NCBI RefSeq assembly: GCF_900602065.1
Contig: NZ_UWFN01000265.1
Span: 434,001 to 498,000, forward strand
Direction of reading: 5' to 3'
Length of the DNA: 64,000 nt
Origin: Pseudomonas viridiflava
GTDB taxonomy: Bacteria > Pseudomonadota > Gammaproteobacteria > Pseudomonadales > Pseudomonadaceae
The position numbers and the translations under genes were made by a program. Positions 36,655 through 46,596 of this stretch are shown here, in pieces (the first letter of the stretch is position 1; every line of letters begins with the position of its first letter). The notes under the pieces are model-generated. The model was not told the origin of the DNA. It saw only the letters and a list, made by a program, of their open reading frames with translations, and searched no databases.

Positions 36655-37555
36655 TGCGCTTGGTCCTCAGCTCGGAATACAGATACGGCACCAGAATCGC
36701 CAGGATCGCGCCAAGCATCAGAATCGCACTGGCCGAACCCATGCCCATCTGGCCACGGCTGAAGGTGAACGAGTACATGAACATGGCGGGCAAATCCGAG
36801 GAGTAACCCGGTCCGCCAGCCGTCATCGCCGCCACCAGGTCGAAACTCTTGATTGCGATGTGCGCGAGGATCATCACCGAACTGAAGAACACCGGACGCA
36901 GGCTTGGCAGCACCACTTTCCAGTAAATCTTCGGCATGCTCGCGCCATCAATCTGCGCGGCACGGATGATCGATTGATCAACGCCACGCAGCCCGGCAAG
37001 AAACATCGCCATGATGAACCCGGACGACTGCCACACAGCAGCAATCACCAGGCAGTACACCACGCGATCAGGGTCTACCAGCCAGTCCAGGCGAAAGCCT
37101 TCCCAGCCCCAGTCCCGAAGCATTTTGTCCAGGCCCAGACCCGGGTTGAGCAACCACTTCCAGGCAGTACCGGTGACGATCATCGACAACGCCATCGGGT
37201 ACAGATAAATCGTGCGGATAAACCCTTCGCGACGAATACGCTGATCGAGAAACACCGCGAGCACGACGCCAATAGCCAGGCTGATGGCGATGAACATGCC
37301 GCCAAAAACGATCAGGTTCTTGCTTGCCACCCACCAACGGTCGCTTTCGTACAGACGCACGTACTGCGCAAGCCCGGCCCACTTGTAACTGGGCAGGAAA
37401 GTCGAGGTGGTGAACGACAGCACGAACGTCCACAGGATGTAACCGTAAAAACCGACCAGCACGATGAACATGCTCGGCGCGAGCACCAACTTGGGCAGCC
37501 AGCGTTGCAGCGCATCGAGTGGCGAGGCTTTGCTGAGGGCAGCGACAGAGCTCAT
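36647..37555 (-). CDS. gtsB: Glucose ABC transporter permease
   Basis: MalF-type permease, 302 residues from MSSVAALSKASP, with six helices. The EAA-like loop is GLRGVDQSIIRAAQIDGASMPKIYWKVVLP. A Met 26 codons upstream is in frame but lies in the intergenic stretch after gtsA, so the shorter form is preferred. Partner of gtsC. Confidence 0.94.
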   Translation of the reverse strand: MSSVAALSKASPLDALQRWLPKLVLAPSMFIVLVGFYGYILWTFVLSFTTSTFLPSYKWAGLAQYVRLYESDRWWVASKNLIVFGGMFIAISLAIGVVLAVFLDQRIRREGFIRTIYLYPMALSMIVTGTAWKWLLNPGLGLDKMLRDWGWEGFRLDWLVDPDRVVYCLVIAAVWQSSGFIMAMFLAGLRGVDQSIIRAAQIDGASMPKIYWKVVLPSLRPVFFSSVMILAHIAIKSFDLVAAMTAGGPGYSSDLPAMFMYSFTFSRGQMGMGSASAILMLGAILAILVPYLYSELRTKRND

Positions 37556-37682
37556 CGAATCATCCACATTGAAAACATCGTTTCCAGTGCGCAGGCGTGC
37601 CTGACACCAGACTCTGGTGTCGGCAGCACGCACTACGGCTGGGTGTATCGCTGGCGAACCAGCGGTGCAGCTTCAGAAAGCG

Positions 37683-38969
37683 TTACTTGGCGGACTTGAT
37701 AGCCGAGGACAGTTGGGCCGGCGCTTTGGCAGGATCAGCCTTTGGATCGTTCATGTAGTTGGTCACCACATCGAAGATCGCGCCCTGCACGGCAAGGGTC
37801 GTCGCCATGTTGTGCGCCATGCTTGGCTGCAGGCCACCGGTTTTCGCGTCAGCCAGGAAGTCCTTGGCTGCGGTCTGGGCGCAGGAATCGAAACCGTTCT
37901 TTTCCATGTTGTTCAACATGTCGTTACGAACCGGGATCGAACCCTTGTTGATGCTGAAGACCTTCTGGAAGTCTTCACCCAGCGCGACTCTGGCAATGTC
38001 TTGCTGAGCCGCAGCGGTGCCTTTGTCTTTCTGTTTGAAGACCGCCAGAGAGTCGATGTTGTAGGTAAAGGCCTTGTCGGTGCCCGGGAACGCCACACAC
38101 TGATAATCCTTGCCCGCTACCTTCTTGGCAGCAGTCCACTCGCTCTTGGCCCAGTCACCCATGATCTGCATACCGGCCTTGCCGTTGATCACGTCCGCAG
38201 CAGCGACGTTCCAGTCACGACCGGCACGGTTCGGGTCCATGTAACCAGCGACCTTCTTGAACTCGGTAAACACCTTGACCATTTCCGGGCCAGTCAGGGT
38301 TTTCTCGTCCAGGTCGACAAAGGCTTTTTTGTATCCATCAGCGCCCATGACCGACAGCAACACGGCTTCAAAGACGGTGCTGTCTTGCCATGGCTGACCA
38401 CCATGAGCCAGGGCGATGAAGCCCTTGGCTTTCAGCTTGTCGCCTGCGGCGTAGAATTCATCAAGGGTGGTGGGGGCTTTTTCGATACCGGCTTTCTTGA
38501 AGACTTCCGGGTTGATCCACAGCCAGTTGACGCGGTGAATGTTGACCGGCACGGCCACATAGTCGCCGTCGTACTTGACGGTGTCGGAGACTTTCTTGTC
38601 CAGCAGGCCGTCCCACTTCTCTTCTTTGGCAACGTCTTTCAGGACGTCAGTGTCGAGCAAGCCGGTGGACGCCCATTCCTGAATATCCGGGCCTTTGATC
38701 TGCGCGACGCCCGGTGGATTACCGGATACGGCGCGGCTCTTGAGCACAGTCATGGCCGTCGAACCACCACCACCGGCAACTGCGCCGTCCTTCCATGTGA
38801 AGCCGTCTTTCTCTACCTGAGCCTTGAGCACATCCACAGCCGCTTTCTCGCCACCGGAGGTCCACCAGTGGACAACTTCGACGGTGCCTTTCGAATCAGC
38901 GGCTAGAGCGCTCAGAGGGAACAACGAGGCGACAGAGATGACAGCTGCGAGGCGGGAAATTGAATTCAT
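37683..38969 (-). CDS. gtsA: Periplasmic glucose-binding protein
   Basis: Solute-binding receptor of the Gts importer, 428 residues. The signal peptide ([23 protein letters not shown]) is followed by a cluster B type sugar-binding protein fold starting [19 protein letters not shown], with [25 protein letters not shown] in the hinge region. First gene of the operon. An AANAANAA motif lies close to its ribosome binding site, pointing to Hfq/Crc control. Confidence 0.95.
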   Translation of the reverse strand: MNSISRLAAVISVASLFPLSALAADSKGTVEVVHWWTSGGEKAAVDVLKAQVEKDGFTWKDGAVAGGGGSTAMTVLKSRAVSGNPPGVAQIKGPDIQEWASTGLLDTDVLKDVAKEEKWDGLLDKKVSDTVKYDGDYVAVPVNIHRVNWLWINPEVFKKAGIEKAPTTLDEFYAAGDKLKAKGFIALAHGGQPWQDSTVFEAVLLSVMGADGYKKAFVDLDEKTLTGPEMVKVFTEFKKVAGYMDPNRAGRDWNVAAADVINGKAGMQIMGDWAKSEWTAAKKVAGKDYQCVAFPGTDKAFTYNIDSLAVFKQKDKGTAAAQQDIARVALGEDFQKVFSINKGSIPVRNDMLNNMEKNGFDSCAQTAAKDFLADAKTGGLQPSMAHNMATTLAVQGAIFDVVTNYMNDPKADPAKAPAQLSSAIKSAK

Positions 38970-38984
38970 CGATTTAACCTTTTC

Positions 38985-38992
38985 TTGTTGTT
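38985..38992 (-). promoter_or_regulatory. Candidate Hfq/Crc target before gtsA
   Basis: The mRNA-sense sequence AACAACAA fits AANAANAA exactly. It is about 15 bases before the gtsA ATG and next to the AAGG ribosome binding site. Confidence 0.55.
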
Positions 38993-39150
38993 ATGCATGA
39001 GCAAGTCTGTGCTTGCGCTGCATGGAGTCTAACCAAGGGTTTTGAAAGAATAGTAACGAAGCGACGCGCAATGGTCACAGGATGGTTACATTGGAAATAT
39101 GGACAGAAACCCTGCGGGAGATTCTATGCTGGCCTGCAAATACAATACCC

Positions 39151-39240
39151 GTGGGAGCGAATTCATTCGCGAAGAGGCCGGTACATCCGCAGCCTGTGCA
39201 TCGCCTGGAGTACCGCCTTCCCGAATGAATTCGGTCCCAC
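39151..39240. repeat. REPIN, gaattcattcgc family
   Basis: Arms gtgggagcgaattcattcgc and a complementary right arm with a few differences. It lies between gtsA and the sensor kinase. Confidence 0.88.
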
Positions 39241-39289
39241 ACGTCCAGAATTGGGTTTCCAATTTCCCACGAGGATTCCGCGGCGTCAG

Positions 39290-40756
39290 TCATTCCACCG
39301 TGCGCGGTAAATACAACGTTACCCGTAGGCCGCCACCGCGCAGGTTTTGCAGGCTTACTTCGCCGCCGTGGCTGTGGGCGATGTTGCGGGCAATGCCCAG
39401 GCCAAGGCCGTAACCTTGCTGCTGATTGCCCGCGAGCCGGAAGTGCGGTTCGAAGACCCGTTCCAGACGCTGCTCCGGTACGCCCGGCCCCTCATCGTCC
39501 ACGTGCAGAACGAACGCCTGAACGTTGTCTTCGATTTTGAGATGGGCCCGGGTGCCGTATTTGAGGGCGTTGTCGATCAGGTTGCCGATACAGCGCTTGA
39601 GCGCCAGCGGCTTGCCGGGGTAAGGCGCCAGCGCTTTGCCTTCCTGCGTAGCGTTGCCATTACCGTAAGGCAGCAGGTAAGGCTCCACCAGGCAATCGAG
39701 CACATGATTGAGGTCCACGGCCTCGATGTTCTCGTGAATATCGGTGTCCTTGACGCACTGCAGCGCGCCTTTGACCAACAGCTCCAGCTCATCGAGATCG
39801 CGGGTGAATTTGGCTTGCAGCGCTTCGTCTTCAAGCAGCTCTACCCGCAGGCGCAGACGGGTGATCGGGGTGCGCAAGTCGTGGGAGATAGCGCTGAACA
39901 ACTGACCACGCTCGGTTAAATACCGACTGATGCGGGTGCGCATCGCACTGAAGGCCCGGCTGACTTCCACCACCTCACTGGCGCCCCCTTCGACATCCGG
40001 CTCGACATCCGCTCCCAATGACATGTCTCTCGCCGCACGCGCCAGACGCTTGAGCGGACGACTTTGCCAATGCACCAACAGGCCAATGAACAACAGCAGA
40101 AAACCGCTGGTGAGGGCAATAAACCAGACCTGCTGCAGCGGCAAGTCCTGCTCTTCAAGCGTGGTGTAGGGCTCAGGCAACAGCGACGCGATGTATAACC
40201 ACTCCCCCGCCGCGAGCTCGATCTGCGTGACCAGGACCGGCGGATTCACCGGTTCCAGAGTCAGGGCGTAATGCGCCCAGGAGCGAGGTAATTCGTCGAG
40301 TTTCAGGCCGCTGTTGAAGATGCGCAAATCCTCCGGGCGCACGAACCACACCGCGATGGCCGGATCGGTACCCAGATGCTGACGCAGTACTTCATCGACA
40401 GCAGTCAGCACTGCCTGTTTGCGCGGCGTGGCATCGAGCACCTGCATGTCCAGCGGACGGTCATTGAGGGACACGACAAAACGAGTGCCGCCCATGCTGC
40501 GTAGCTGGTCAAGCACCAACGGGCGGTACGCCAGAGGCAAGGACCGAAAGTAACTGACGCTGGCCGCCATGGAGTGGGCCAGGCTGCGCGCACTGGTCAC
40601 CAACCCTTCCATTTGCGTCGCACGTAATTGCGACAACCAGATGACACTGGACAGCGCCTGAGCAAGCAACACCGCCAGCAGGGTCAACAGCAACATGCGC
40701 CCGAGGAGGGAGCGCGGCAACGGCAACGAGCGTTTTGGTGCGTCGTAGATCAACAC
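39290..40756 (-). CDS. Sensor histidine kinase, GtrS-like
   Basis: Inner-membrane kinase partner of the adjacent regulator, 488 residues. TM1 (MLLLTLLAVLLAQALSSVIWL) is followed by a periplasmic sensor of about 160 residues, TM2 (VWFIALTSGFLLLFIGLLVHW), HAMP, the H-box FSAISHDLRTPITRLRLRVE, the N-box IGNLIDNALKYG and GYGLGLGIARNIAHSHGG. Position between gts and glk-edd matches the 2-ketogluconate-sensing GtrS of Pseudomonas. The symbol is left out because the signal is inferred from context only. Confidence 0.88.
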   Translation of the reverse strand: MLIYDAPKRSLPLPRSLLGRMLLLTLLAVLLAQALSSVIWLSQLRATQMEGLVTSARSLAHSMAASVSYFRSLPLAYRPLVLDQLRSMGGTRFVVSLNDRPLDMQVLDATPRKQAVLTAVDEVLRQHLGTDPAIAVWFVRPEDLRIFNSGLKLDELPRSWAHYALTLEPVNPPVLVTQIELAAGEWLYIASLLPEPYTTLEEQDLPLQQVWFIALTSGFLLLFIGLLVHWQSRPLKRLARAARDMSLGADVEPDVEGGASEVVEVSRAFSAMRTRISRYLTERGQLFSAISHDLRTPITRLRLRVELLEDEALQAKFTRDLDELELLVKGALQCVKDTDIHENIEAVDLNHVLDCLVEPYLLPYGNGNATQEGKALAPYPGKPLALKRCIGNLIDNALKYGTRAHLKIEDNVQAFVLHVDDEGPGVPEQRLERVFEPHFRLAGNQQQGYGLGLGIARNIAHSHGGEVSLQNLRGGGLRVTLYLPRTVE

Positions 40757-41494
40757 TCAGTAACCACTGTTGGCTTGGCAGATCACGTTCGCCGCCAGCA
40801 GATAACCACTGCCACGTACGGTACGGATAAGCCGCGGTGACTTGCCAGTGTCACGCAAACGCTGACGCAACCGACTGACCGCCATATCGACGATTCGCTC
40901 AAGCGGCATCAACTCGCGACCCCGCGTCGCATTGCCGATGGTGTCACGATCAAGGATCTGCTGTGGGTTATCGAGGAACAGTTTGAGCAGCGCAAAGTCA
41001 GCGCCGGACAGAATCACTTCTTCGCCGTCACTGTGGAAGAGCCTGTGACTGACCATGTCCAGCCGCCATTCATCGAAGGTCAGCACATCGCCACCGACGC
41101 GTTCCTGACCGAACTGGGCGCGCCGCAACAGGGCTTTGATACGCGCGACCAGCTCCCGCGGGCTGAAAGGTTTACCCAGATAGTCATCGGCACCCAATTC
41201 AAGGCCGATAACGCGGTCTGCCTCATCGGAACTGGCGGTGAGCATGATGATGGGGACATGGGGGTAGCGAACGTGCTGACGCACCCAACGGCAGAGACTG
41301 AAACCGTCTTCGTCGGGCAGCATCACATCGAGAATCAACAGATCGCCTGGCTCTTCAGTGAAAGCCTGACGGAAACCCGCGCCATCGCCGACGGCGCGCA
41401 CCTGAAAACCGGAACGGCTCAAGTAGGTTTGCAGCAACTCACGAATCTCCTGGTCATCATCGACCAGCAGGATCGATTTACTGACTGAGCTCAC
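40757..41494 (-). CDS. gltR: OmpR-family response regulator GltR
   Basis: Response regulator of glucose uptake genes in Pseudomonas. 245 residues: receiver with ILLVDDDQEIREL, phospho-acceptor Asp in LLILDVMLPDEDG and Lys in YLGKPFSPRE; winged helix with VILSGADFALLKLFLDNPQQ and MAVSRLRQRLRD. It directly precedes the kinase gene with no gap, so the two are co-transcribed. Identity follows from order: glk-edd on one side, oprB-gts on the other. Confidence 0.88.
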   Translation of the reverse strand: MSSVSKSILLVDDDQEIRELLQTYLSRSGFQVRAVGDGAGFRQAFTEEPGDLLILDVMLPDEDGFSLCRWVRQHVRYPHVPIIMLTASSDEADRVIGLELGADDYLGKPFSPRELVARIKALLRRAQFGQERVGGDVLTFDEWRLDMVSHRLFHSDGEEVILSGADFALLKLFLDNPQQILDRDTIGNATRGRELMPLERIVDMAVSRLRQRLRDTGKSPRLIRTVRGSGYLLAANVICQANSGY

Positions 41495-41563
41495 TGGGGT
41501 CGTCCTTGTTGCTATGGATCGTTATTGTTAGGGGTGGAACTGAAATCTTACTCACATCCTGAA

Positions 41564-41653
41564 CTGTGGGAGCGGTGCTTGCCCGCGATAAGGCTGGACG
41601 CGATTCACCCTGGATCGCGGTGTCCTTATCGCGGGCAAGCACCGCTCCCACAG
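41564..41653. repeat. REPIN, family B
   Basis: Arms ctgtgggagcggtgcttgcc and complement, nearly the same as the copy at 11310. It separates glk from the gltR promoter region. Confidence 0.9.
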
Positions 41654-41691
41654 GAACTGCATTCCAACTTGAGAGCTATATTGCCCCGCAG

Positions 41692-42669
41692 CTACAGTTC
41701 TACCGCGCGCTCTTCGCCAAATGCTTGCTGCAACGCAACACCTGCGCCCATGAGGCCCGGATACTCGGCAGTCACCAGCCACACCGGGATGCCGTTGAAA
41801 TAATCGCTCATCACACCTTTTTCCGCGAAGGCGCGCTTGAAACCGCTGCTCATGAAAAACTCGATAAACCGCGGTACCACACCACCGACGATGTACACCC
41901 CACCGCGACCGCCGACGGTGAGCACGTTGTTGCCCGCGACACGCCCGAGAAACACACAGAACTGTTCGAGCACCGCTGCCGCAACCGGATCGCCCGCCAC
42001 AGCCGCAGAGGTAATGGCGGCCGGAGACTTGAGCACCGGTTCGATGTCATCCAGCGCACAGCTGACCTGATACAACCCCAGCAGACCTGCGCCACTGAGC
42101 ACGGTTTCCGCGCTGACATGTTCGTGCTCGGCCATCAGGCGCATCCACAACATGGCTTCACGCGCGTTGCCGATCGGCAGATCAACATGTCCGCCCTCGC
42201 CCGGTAAAGCCATCCAGTGATTGACGCCGACACTGAGCAAGGTACCAACCCCCAGCCCTGTACCGGGCCCGACCACCACACGCGGGCGATCCGGCTCGCT
42301 GATACCGTGACAAACCGTCAGGTATTCGTCATCTGCCAGACGCGTCATGCCCAGCGCCATGGCACTGAAGTCATTGATCAGCAGCAGGTCATCAACTTTG
42401 AGGTTGGCGCAGAACGCCGATTTGCTGAGCTTCCAGTGGCTGTTGGTGAACTCGAACTCATCACCATCCACAGGCCCCGCGACCGCCAGACATACAGAGC
42501 CCACATCACCCCGTTGCAGCTCCAGATCCTGAAGATAGACCTCAACGGCCTTCTCCGGACTGGCGTAGTCGATGGTCGGGAATACCCGGATCGAATGCAG
42601 CTTGTCGTCTTCCCAAATGGCAAAACGTGCATTGGTACCGCCAATATCACCGACCAGGGCCAACTTCAC
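41692..42669 (-). CDS. glk: Glucokinase
   Basis: Phosphorylates glucose to glucose 6-phosphate with ATP. 325 residues, bacterial ROK-unrelated Glk family. The ATP-binding start [15 protein letters not shown], the [12 protein letters not shown] strand with catalytic Asp, [14 protein letters not shown] and PGEGGHVDL are all present. Its start overlaps the edd stop by 4 bases, so edd-glk form an operon. Confidence 0.96.
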   Translation of the reverse strand: MKLALVGDIGGTNARFAIWEDDKLHSIRVFPTIDYASPEKAVEVYLQDLELQRGDVGSVCLAVAGPVDGDEFEFTNSHWKLSKSAFCANLKVDDLLLINDFSAMALGMTRLADDEYLTVCHGISEPDRPRVVVGPGTGLGVGTLLSVGVNHWMALPGEGGHVDLPIGNAREAMLWMRLMAEHEHVSAETVLSGAGLLGLYQVSCALDDIEPVLKSPAAITSAAVAGDPVAAAVLEQFCVFLGRVAGNNVLTVGGRGGVYIVGGVVPRFIEFFMSSGFKRAFAEKGVMSDYFNGIPVWLVTAEYPGLMGAGVALQQAFGEERAVEL

Positions 42670-44492
42670 TTAAGCGTCTCCAGATTCGAGGTAAAGGCGC
42701 TGGCGCCCTGCTCGGCGGAGCTGAAGGCCATGCGCATGAAACCGAACAACTCGCGACCGCAGCCGACCGCGTTATCCAGGTGACCTACCGCAGGTTCTCT
42801 GGCGGCCAATTCTGCCGGTTCGATCAGAACTTGCAAGGTCCCTTTTACCCCATCAACGCGAATGATGTCGCCGTCGCGAACCAGTGCCAAAGGGCCACCA
42901 CTATAGGCCTCAGGGCAGACATGTATGGCTGCCGGGATCTTTCCCGACGCGCCGGACATGCGTCCATCAGTCACCAGCGCGACCTTGAAACCGCGATCCT
43001 GAAGCACCCCGAGAAATGGTGTCATTTTGTGTAACTCGGGCATCCCGTTGGAACGCGGCCCCTGGAAGCGCATGACGGCGACGAAATCACATTCCAGCTC
43101 ACCGGCCTTGAACGCGTCAGCCAGATCCTGCTGATCATGAAAAACCCGTGCAGGTGCCTGAACAACCTGATGCTCCAGCGCGACGGCCGAAACCTTCATC
43201 ACACCGCGGCCCAGGTTACCTTCCATCACACGCAGGCCACCCTCAGGCGAGAACGCTTTGGCGACAGGACGCAGGATGTTTTCATCGAGGCTCTCAATCG
43301 GACCTTCGCGCCATACCAGCTTGCCATCTTCCAGGAACGGCTCCTGGGTGTAACGACTCAGGCCGCGACCCAGCACCGTGTTGACGTCTTCGTGGAGCAG
43401 ACCGGCTTCCAGCAATTCACGGATCAGGAATGACATGCCGCCAGCGGCCTGGAAGTGGTTGATATCGGCTTTGCCGTTGGGATAGACGTGGGTCAGGGTC
43501 GGCACGACTTCGGACAGGTCAGCCATGTCTTGCCAGGTCAGTTGAATACCTGCAGCTTGAGCGATGGCTGGCATGTGCAGCGTGTGGTTAGTCGAACCGC
43601 CCGTGGCATGCAGGGCGACAATCGAGTTGACCAGCGAGCGCTCGTCGACGATTTCGCCGATAGGCATGAAGTTGCCGCTCTGCATGGTCATGCGCGTGAC
43701 CTGCTGCGCAGCCTCAAGGGTCAGCGCATCACGCAGCGGCGTGTAAGGGTTGACGAACGAAGAGCCGGGCAAGTGCAGACCCATGACTTCCATCAGCAAC
43801 TGATTGGTATTGGCTGTGCCGTAGAAGGTGCAGGTGCCTGGGCCGTGGTAGGACTTCATCTCCGAATCCAGCAGTTCCTCGCGAGTGGCCTTGCCTTCGG
43901 CGTAGCGCTGGCGGACATCGGCTTTCTCCTTGTTGGAGATGCCGGAAACCATAGGGCCGCCCGGAATGAAAATCATCGGCAGATGACCGAAACGCAGTGC
44001 GCCCATCATCAGGCCCGGCACGATCTTGTCGCAGACGCCCAGCATCAAGGCGGCGTCGAACATGTTGTGGGAAAGCGCAACCGCCGTGGACATGGCAATC
44101 ACTTCGCGGCTGGCGATGCCGATTTCCATGCCGGGTTCACCTTGAGTGACACCATCGCACATGGCGGGTACGCCACCGGCAAACTGACCGACCGAACCAA
44201 TGTCACGTAAAGCCTGTTTGATCTGGTTCGGGAAATGCTCGTAGGGCTGATGCGCCGAGAGCATGTCATTGTAGGAGGACACGATGGCAACGTTAGCCGC
44301 GTTCATCATGCGCAGGTTGTTTTTATCTTCAGGACCGCAAGCCGCTACGCCATGAGCGAAATTGGCGCATTGCAGCTTGCCGCGCATCGGGCCGTCGCTG
44401 GCGGCACCTCGAATCAGTTGCAGATAGCGCTGCCGGGTTTCGCGACTACGGGCTATCAGCCGCTCGGTTACTTCAAGGATGCGGGGATGCAT
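42666..44492 (-). CDS. edd: Phosphogluconate dehydratase
   Basis: First committed Entner-Doudoroff step: 6-phosphogluconate to KDPG; an iron-sulfur enzyme of the IlvD/Edd family. 608 residues. Signatures: [17 protein letters not shown] and [16 protein letters not shown] with Fe-S cysteines, [24 protein letters not shown], and [22 protein letters not shown] near the C-terminus. Divergent from gapA with two HexR-type sites between them. Confidence 0.97.
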   Translation of the reverse strand: MHPRILEVTERLIARSRETRQRYLQLIRGAASDGPMRGKLQCANFAHGVAACGPEDKNNLRMMNAANVAIVSSYNDMLSAHQPYEHFPNQIKQALRDIGSVGQFAGGVPAMCDGVTQGEPGMEIGIASREVIAMSTAVALSHNMFDAALMLGVCDKIVPGLMMGALRFGHLPMIFIPGGPMVSGISNKEKADVRQRYAEGKATREELLDSEMKSYHGPGTCTFYGTANTNQLLMEVMGLHLPGSSFVNPYTPLRDALTLEAAQQVTRMTMQSGNFMPIGEIVDERSLVNSIVALHATGGSTNHTLHMPAIAQAAGIQLTWQDMADLSEVVPTLTHVYPNGKADINHFQAAGGMSFLIRELLEAGLLHEDVNTVLGRGLSRYTQEPFLEDGKLVWREGPIESLDENILRPVAKAFSPEGGLRVMEGNLGRGVMKVSAVALEHQVVQAPARVFHDQQDLADAFKAGELECDFVAVMRFQGPRSNGMPELHKMTPFLGVLQDRGFKVALVTDGRMSGASGKIPAAIHVCPEAYSGGPLALVRDGDIIRVDGVKGTLQVLIEPAELAAREPAVGHLDNAVGCGRELFGFMRMAFSSAEQGASAFTSNLETLK

Positions 44493-44612
44493 GTGCTGAA
44501 CTCCAGGCTAACGTATGTGGTCACCCGTTTCAGACCTTGCAGATATCGAGGCTATCGCCTTGGCTGTAAAAGCTTGATCTCGATCAACTGTTTTGGCCTT
44601 ACAGGCTTCTCG

Positions 44613-44627
44613 TTGTAGATAAAACAA
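44613..44627. promoter_or_regulatory. HexR operator, edd side
   Basis: TTGTAGATAAAACAA fits TTGT-N7-ACAA exactly. It lies 121 bases from the edd start and 85 from gapA. Confidence 0.75.
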
Positions 44628-44674
44628 AATATTGCCACTAAAAAGGCTTGTTTTCTATTTCTATGCGAATAATC

Positions 44675-44689
44675 TTGTAATTCCAACAA
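44675..44689. promoter_or_regulatory. HexR operator, gapA side
   Basis: TTGTAATTCCAACAA fits TTGT-N7-ACAA exactly. It is 62 bases centre to centre from the first site, close to six helical turns, and 23 bases before the gapA start. Confidence 0.75.
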
Positions 44690-44692
44690 CAA
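44685..44692 (+). promoter_or_regulatory. Candidate Hfq/Crc target before gapA
   Basis: AACAACAA fits AANAANAA. It is partly superimposed on the HexR site and followed by the AAGGA ribosome binding site, so it would act only if it is in the transcript. Confidence 0.35.
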
Positions 44693-44711
44693 ATTCAGAA
44701 AGGACGGCTGT

Positions 44712-45713
44712 ATGACTCTTCGTATTGCAATCAATGGTTTTGGCCGCATCGGCCGCAACGTCCTGCGAGCACTGTATACCCAAGGCTACCGCCAAGACCT
44801 GCAGGTCGTCGCCATCAATGATTTGGGCGACAGTGAGATGAACGCTCACCTGCTGCGTTTCGACACGGTTCACGGGCCTTTTTCCGGCACTGTCGAGTGT
44901 GACAGCGAGAGCCTGACGGTCAATGGTGACCGTATTGCGGTCAGCGCCATTCGCAACCCTGCCGAGCTGCCCTGGAAAGCCCAGAACATTGATGTGGTAT
45001 TCGAATGCACCGGCTTGTTCACTAGCCGCGACAAAGCTGCTGCACACCTGACTGCCGGTGCTCGCAAGGTGATTATCTCGGCCCCGGCTCAAGGTGCCGA
45101 CGCGACCATCGTCTATGGCGTGAACCACGACACCCTGCGCCAATCGCATCAAATCATTTCCAGCGCATCCTGCACGACCAACTGTCTGGCGCCGGTCGCA
45201 CAGGTACTGCACCGCGAACTGGGCATCGAAAGCGGCTTGATGACCACTATTCATGCGTACACCAACGATCAGAATCTGATCGACGTTTACCACACCGATC
45301 CGTACCGCGCACGGTCGGCAACCCAGTCGATGATCCCGAGCAAGACCGGTGCTGCTGAAGCGGTAGGCCTTGTTCTGCCAGAGCTGGCAGGCAAGCTGAC
45401 CGGGATGGCGGTACGGGTTCCTGTGATCAACGTGTCTCTGGTGGACCTGACCGTGCAACTCACTCGCGAAGCTACTGCCGAGCAAGTGAACGCGCTGATG
45501 AAAGAAGCCAGCCAGCACTCGAAAGTGCTGGGCTATAACACCCTGCCGCTGGTTTCGCACGACTTCAACCACAATCCGTTGTCGTCAATTTTCGATGCCA
45601 ATCACACCAAAGTCAGCGGCAAGTTGCTCAAAGTCCTTGCCTGGTATGACAACGAATGGGCGTTCTCCAACCGGATGCTGGACAACTGCCTGGCGCTGCA
45701 TAACGCAGAGTGA
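44712..45713 (+). CDS. gapA: Glyceraldehyde-3-phosphate dehydrogenase, type I
   Basis: Oxidises glyceraldehyde 3-phosphate made by Eda. 333 residues, normal length. NAD-binding [15 protein letters not shown], the active-site [25 protein letters not shown] and the C-terminal [15 protein letters not shown] are all present. A good AAGGA ribosome binding site lies upstream. Divergent from edd and predicted to share HexR control. Confidence 0.97.
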   Translation: MTLRIAINGFGRIGRNVLRALYTQGYRQDLQVVAINDLGDSEMNAHLLRFDTVHGPFSGTVECDSESLTVNGDRIAVSAIRNPAELPWKAQNIDVVFECTGLFTSRDKAAAHLTAGARKVIISAPAQGADATIVYGVNHDTLRQSHQIISSASCTTNCLAPVAQVLHRELGIESGLMTTIHAYTNDQNLIDVYHTDPYRARSATQSMIPSKTGAAEAVGLVLPELAGKLTGMAVRVPVINVSLVDLTVQLTREATAEQVNALMKEASQHSKVLGYNTLPLVSHDFNHNPLSSIFDANHTKVSGKLLKVLAWYDNEWAFSNRMLDNCLALHNAE

Positions 45714-45761
45714 AGCTCTGAGTTTGAGGAACCATCATTCCTGAGTCGGGACGGATCTCTT

Positions 45762-45850
45762 TGTAGGAGTGAGCTTGCTCGCGATGGCGTCAGCACAGCC
45801 GATATGAACATCGACTGACAGACCGAATCGCGAGCAAGCTCGCTCCTACA
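45762..45850. repeat. REPIN, family B variant
   Basis: Arms tgtaggagtgagcttgctcg and complement between gapA and the ECF sigma gene. It is followed by a small ACTCCC-aca-GGGAGT hairpin at 45898-45912. Confidence 0.9.
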
Positions 45851-45963
45851 GGTCCGGTGCTCGCTACGCGAGAGCGATGTGTCAGGGACACCGGGGCACT
45901 CCCACAGGGAGTTCACTCTTCCTAAAGACAACAACAGCAAACACCCCTTGACCAAACAAGAGG

Positions 45964-45980
45964 ATGAGAAGCATTATCAT
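45964..45980 (+). promoter_or_regulatory. Fur-like box before the ECF sigma gene
   Basis: ATGAGAAGCATTATCAT differs by one base from the common Pseudomonas Fur site ATGAGAATCATTATCAT. It ends 30 bases before the GTG start of the sigma factor gene, where iron repression is expected. Confidence 0.7.
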
Positions 45981-46010
45981 CCACTGCTTTTTTGGTCGAG
46001 TACTCTTCTG

Positions 46011-46529
46011 GTGAGTCAATCGCGTTTAAACGAAGTATTTGTCTCTCACAGACCTGTTCTGCTGCGCACCCTGCAGCGGATCGTCAGCAATCACAGCACT
46101 GCAGAAGACCTGCTTCAGGAAACCTACCTACGCGTGACCGGTGCACTGAGCAACCGGGCAATCGAGCATCTTGAGCCGTTCATTTTTCAGACCGCCCGCA
46201 ACCTGGCGCTGGATCATTTGCGTGCCCGGCGTGTGCGAGAACGTACGCTGGCCGAGGACGCGACGACGGCCGATATGGAAAACGTCAGCGCTCCCGTGAC
46301 GTCGTTAGAAGACGCAACCCATGCACGGCGCATGGTCGAAGGCCTGAGCAAAAGTCTTGCTACGCTGACGTCGCGCCAACAACAGATTTTCAGTCTCAGC
46401 CGTCTGCAGGGCCTCAGCTATGTGGAGATTGCAGAGCAACTCGGCGTATCTGCGAGCACCGTGCAGAAGGAGCTGAAACTGATCATGGCGATCTGCGTCG
46501 CTGTTGCCACAAGACTTGACCACCCTTGA
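46011..46529 (+). CDS. FecI/HxuI-like ECF sigma factor
   Basis: Iron-starvation sigma factor that activates the linked TonB receptor. The GTG start gives 172 residues beginning SQSRLNEVFVSHRPVLLRTL, the usual FecI-type N-terminus; an ATG further upstream (45879) would run through the Fur box and was rejected. Region 2: STAEDLLQETYLRVTGAL and FIFQTARNLALDHLRAR. Region 4: LTSRQQQIFSLSRLQGLSYVEIAEQLGVSASTVQKEL. It precedes the anti-sigma gene. Heme specificity is inferred from the heme oxygenase downstream. Confidence 0.9.
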   Translation: MSQSRLNEVFVSHRPVLLRTLQRIVSNHSTAEDLLQETYLRVTGALSNRAIEHLEPFIFQTARNLALDHLRARRVRERTLAEDATTADMENVSAPVTSLEDATHARRMVEGLSKSLATLTSRQQQIFSLSRLQGLSYVEIAEQLGVSASTVQKELKLIMAICVAVATRLDHP

Positions 46530-46596
46530 GTGATGCAGCAGGCTGCGGCAAATCCGGCACTGGCCGACGATCGACAAGAACAACCGAGGACTTCTC

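Larger units (their letters stand above)
38970..39289. other. Intergenic region upstream of gtsA
   Basis: A 320-base gap. The left part must hold the gtsA promoter and leader, including AACAACAA at 38985-38992. The right part is a REPIN at 39151-39240 directly after the sensor kinase gene. No coding frame is evident. Confidence 0.5.
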
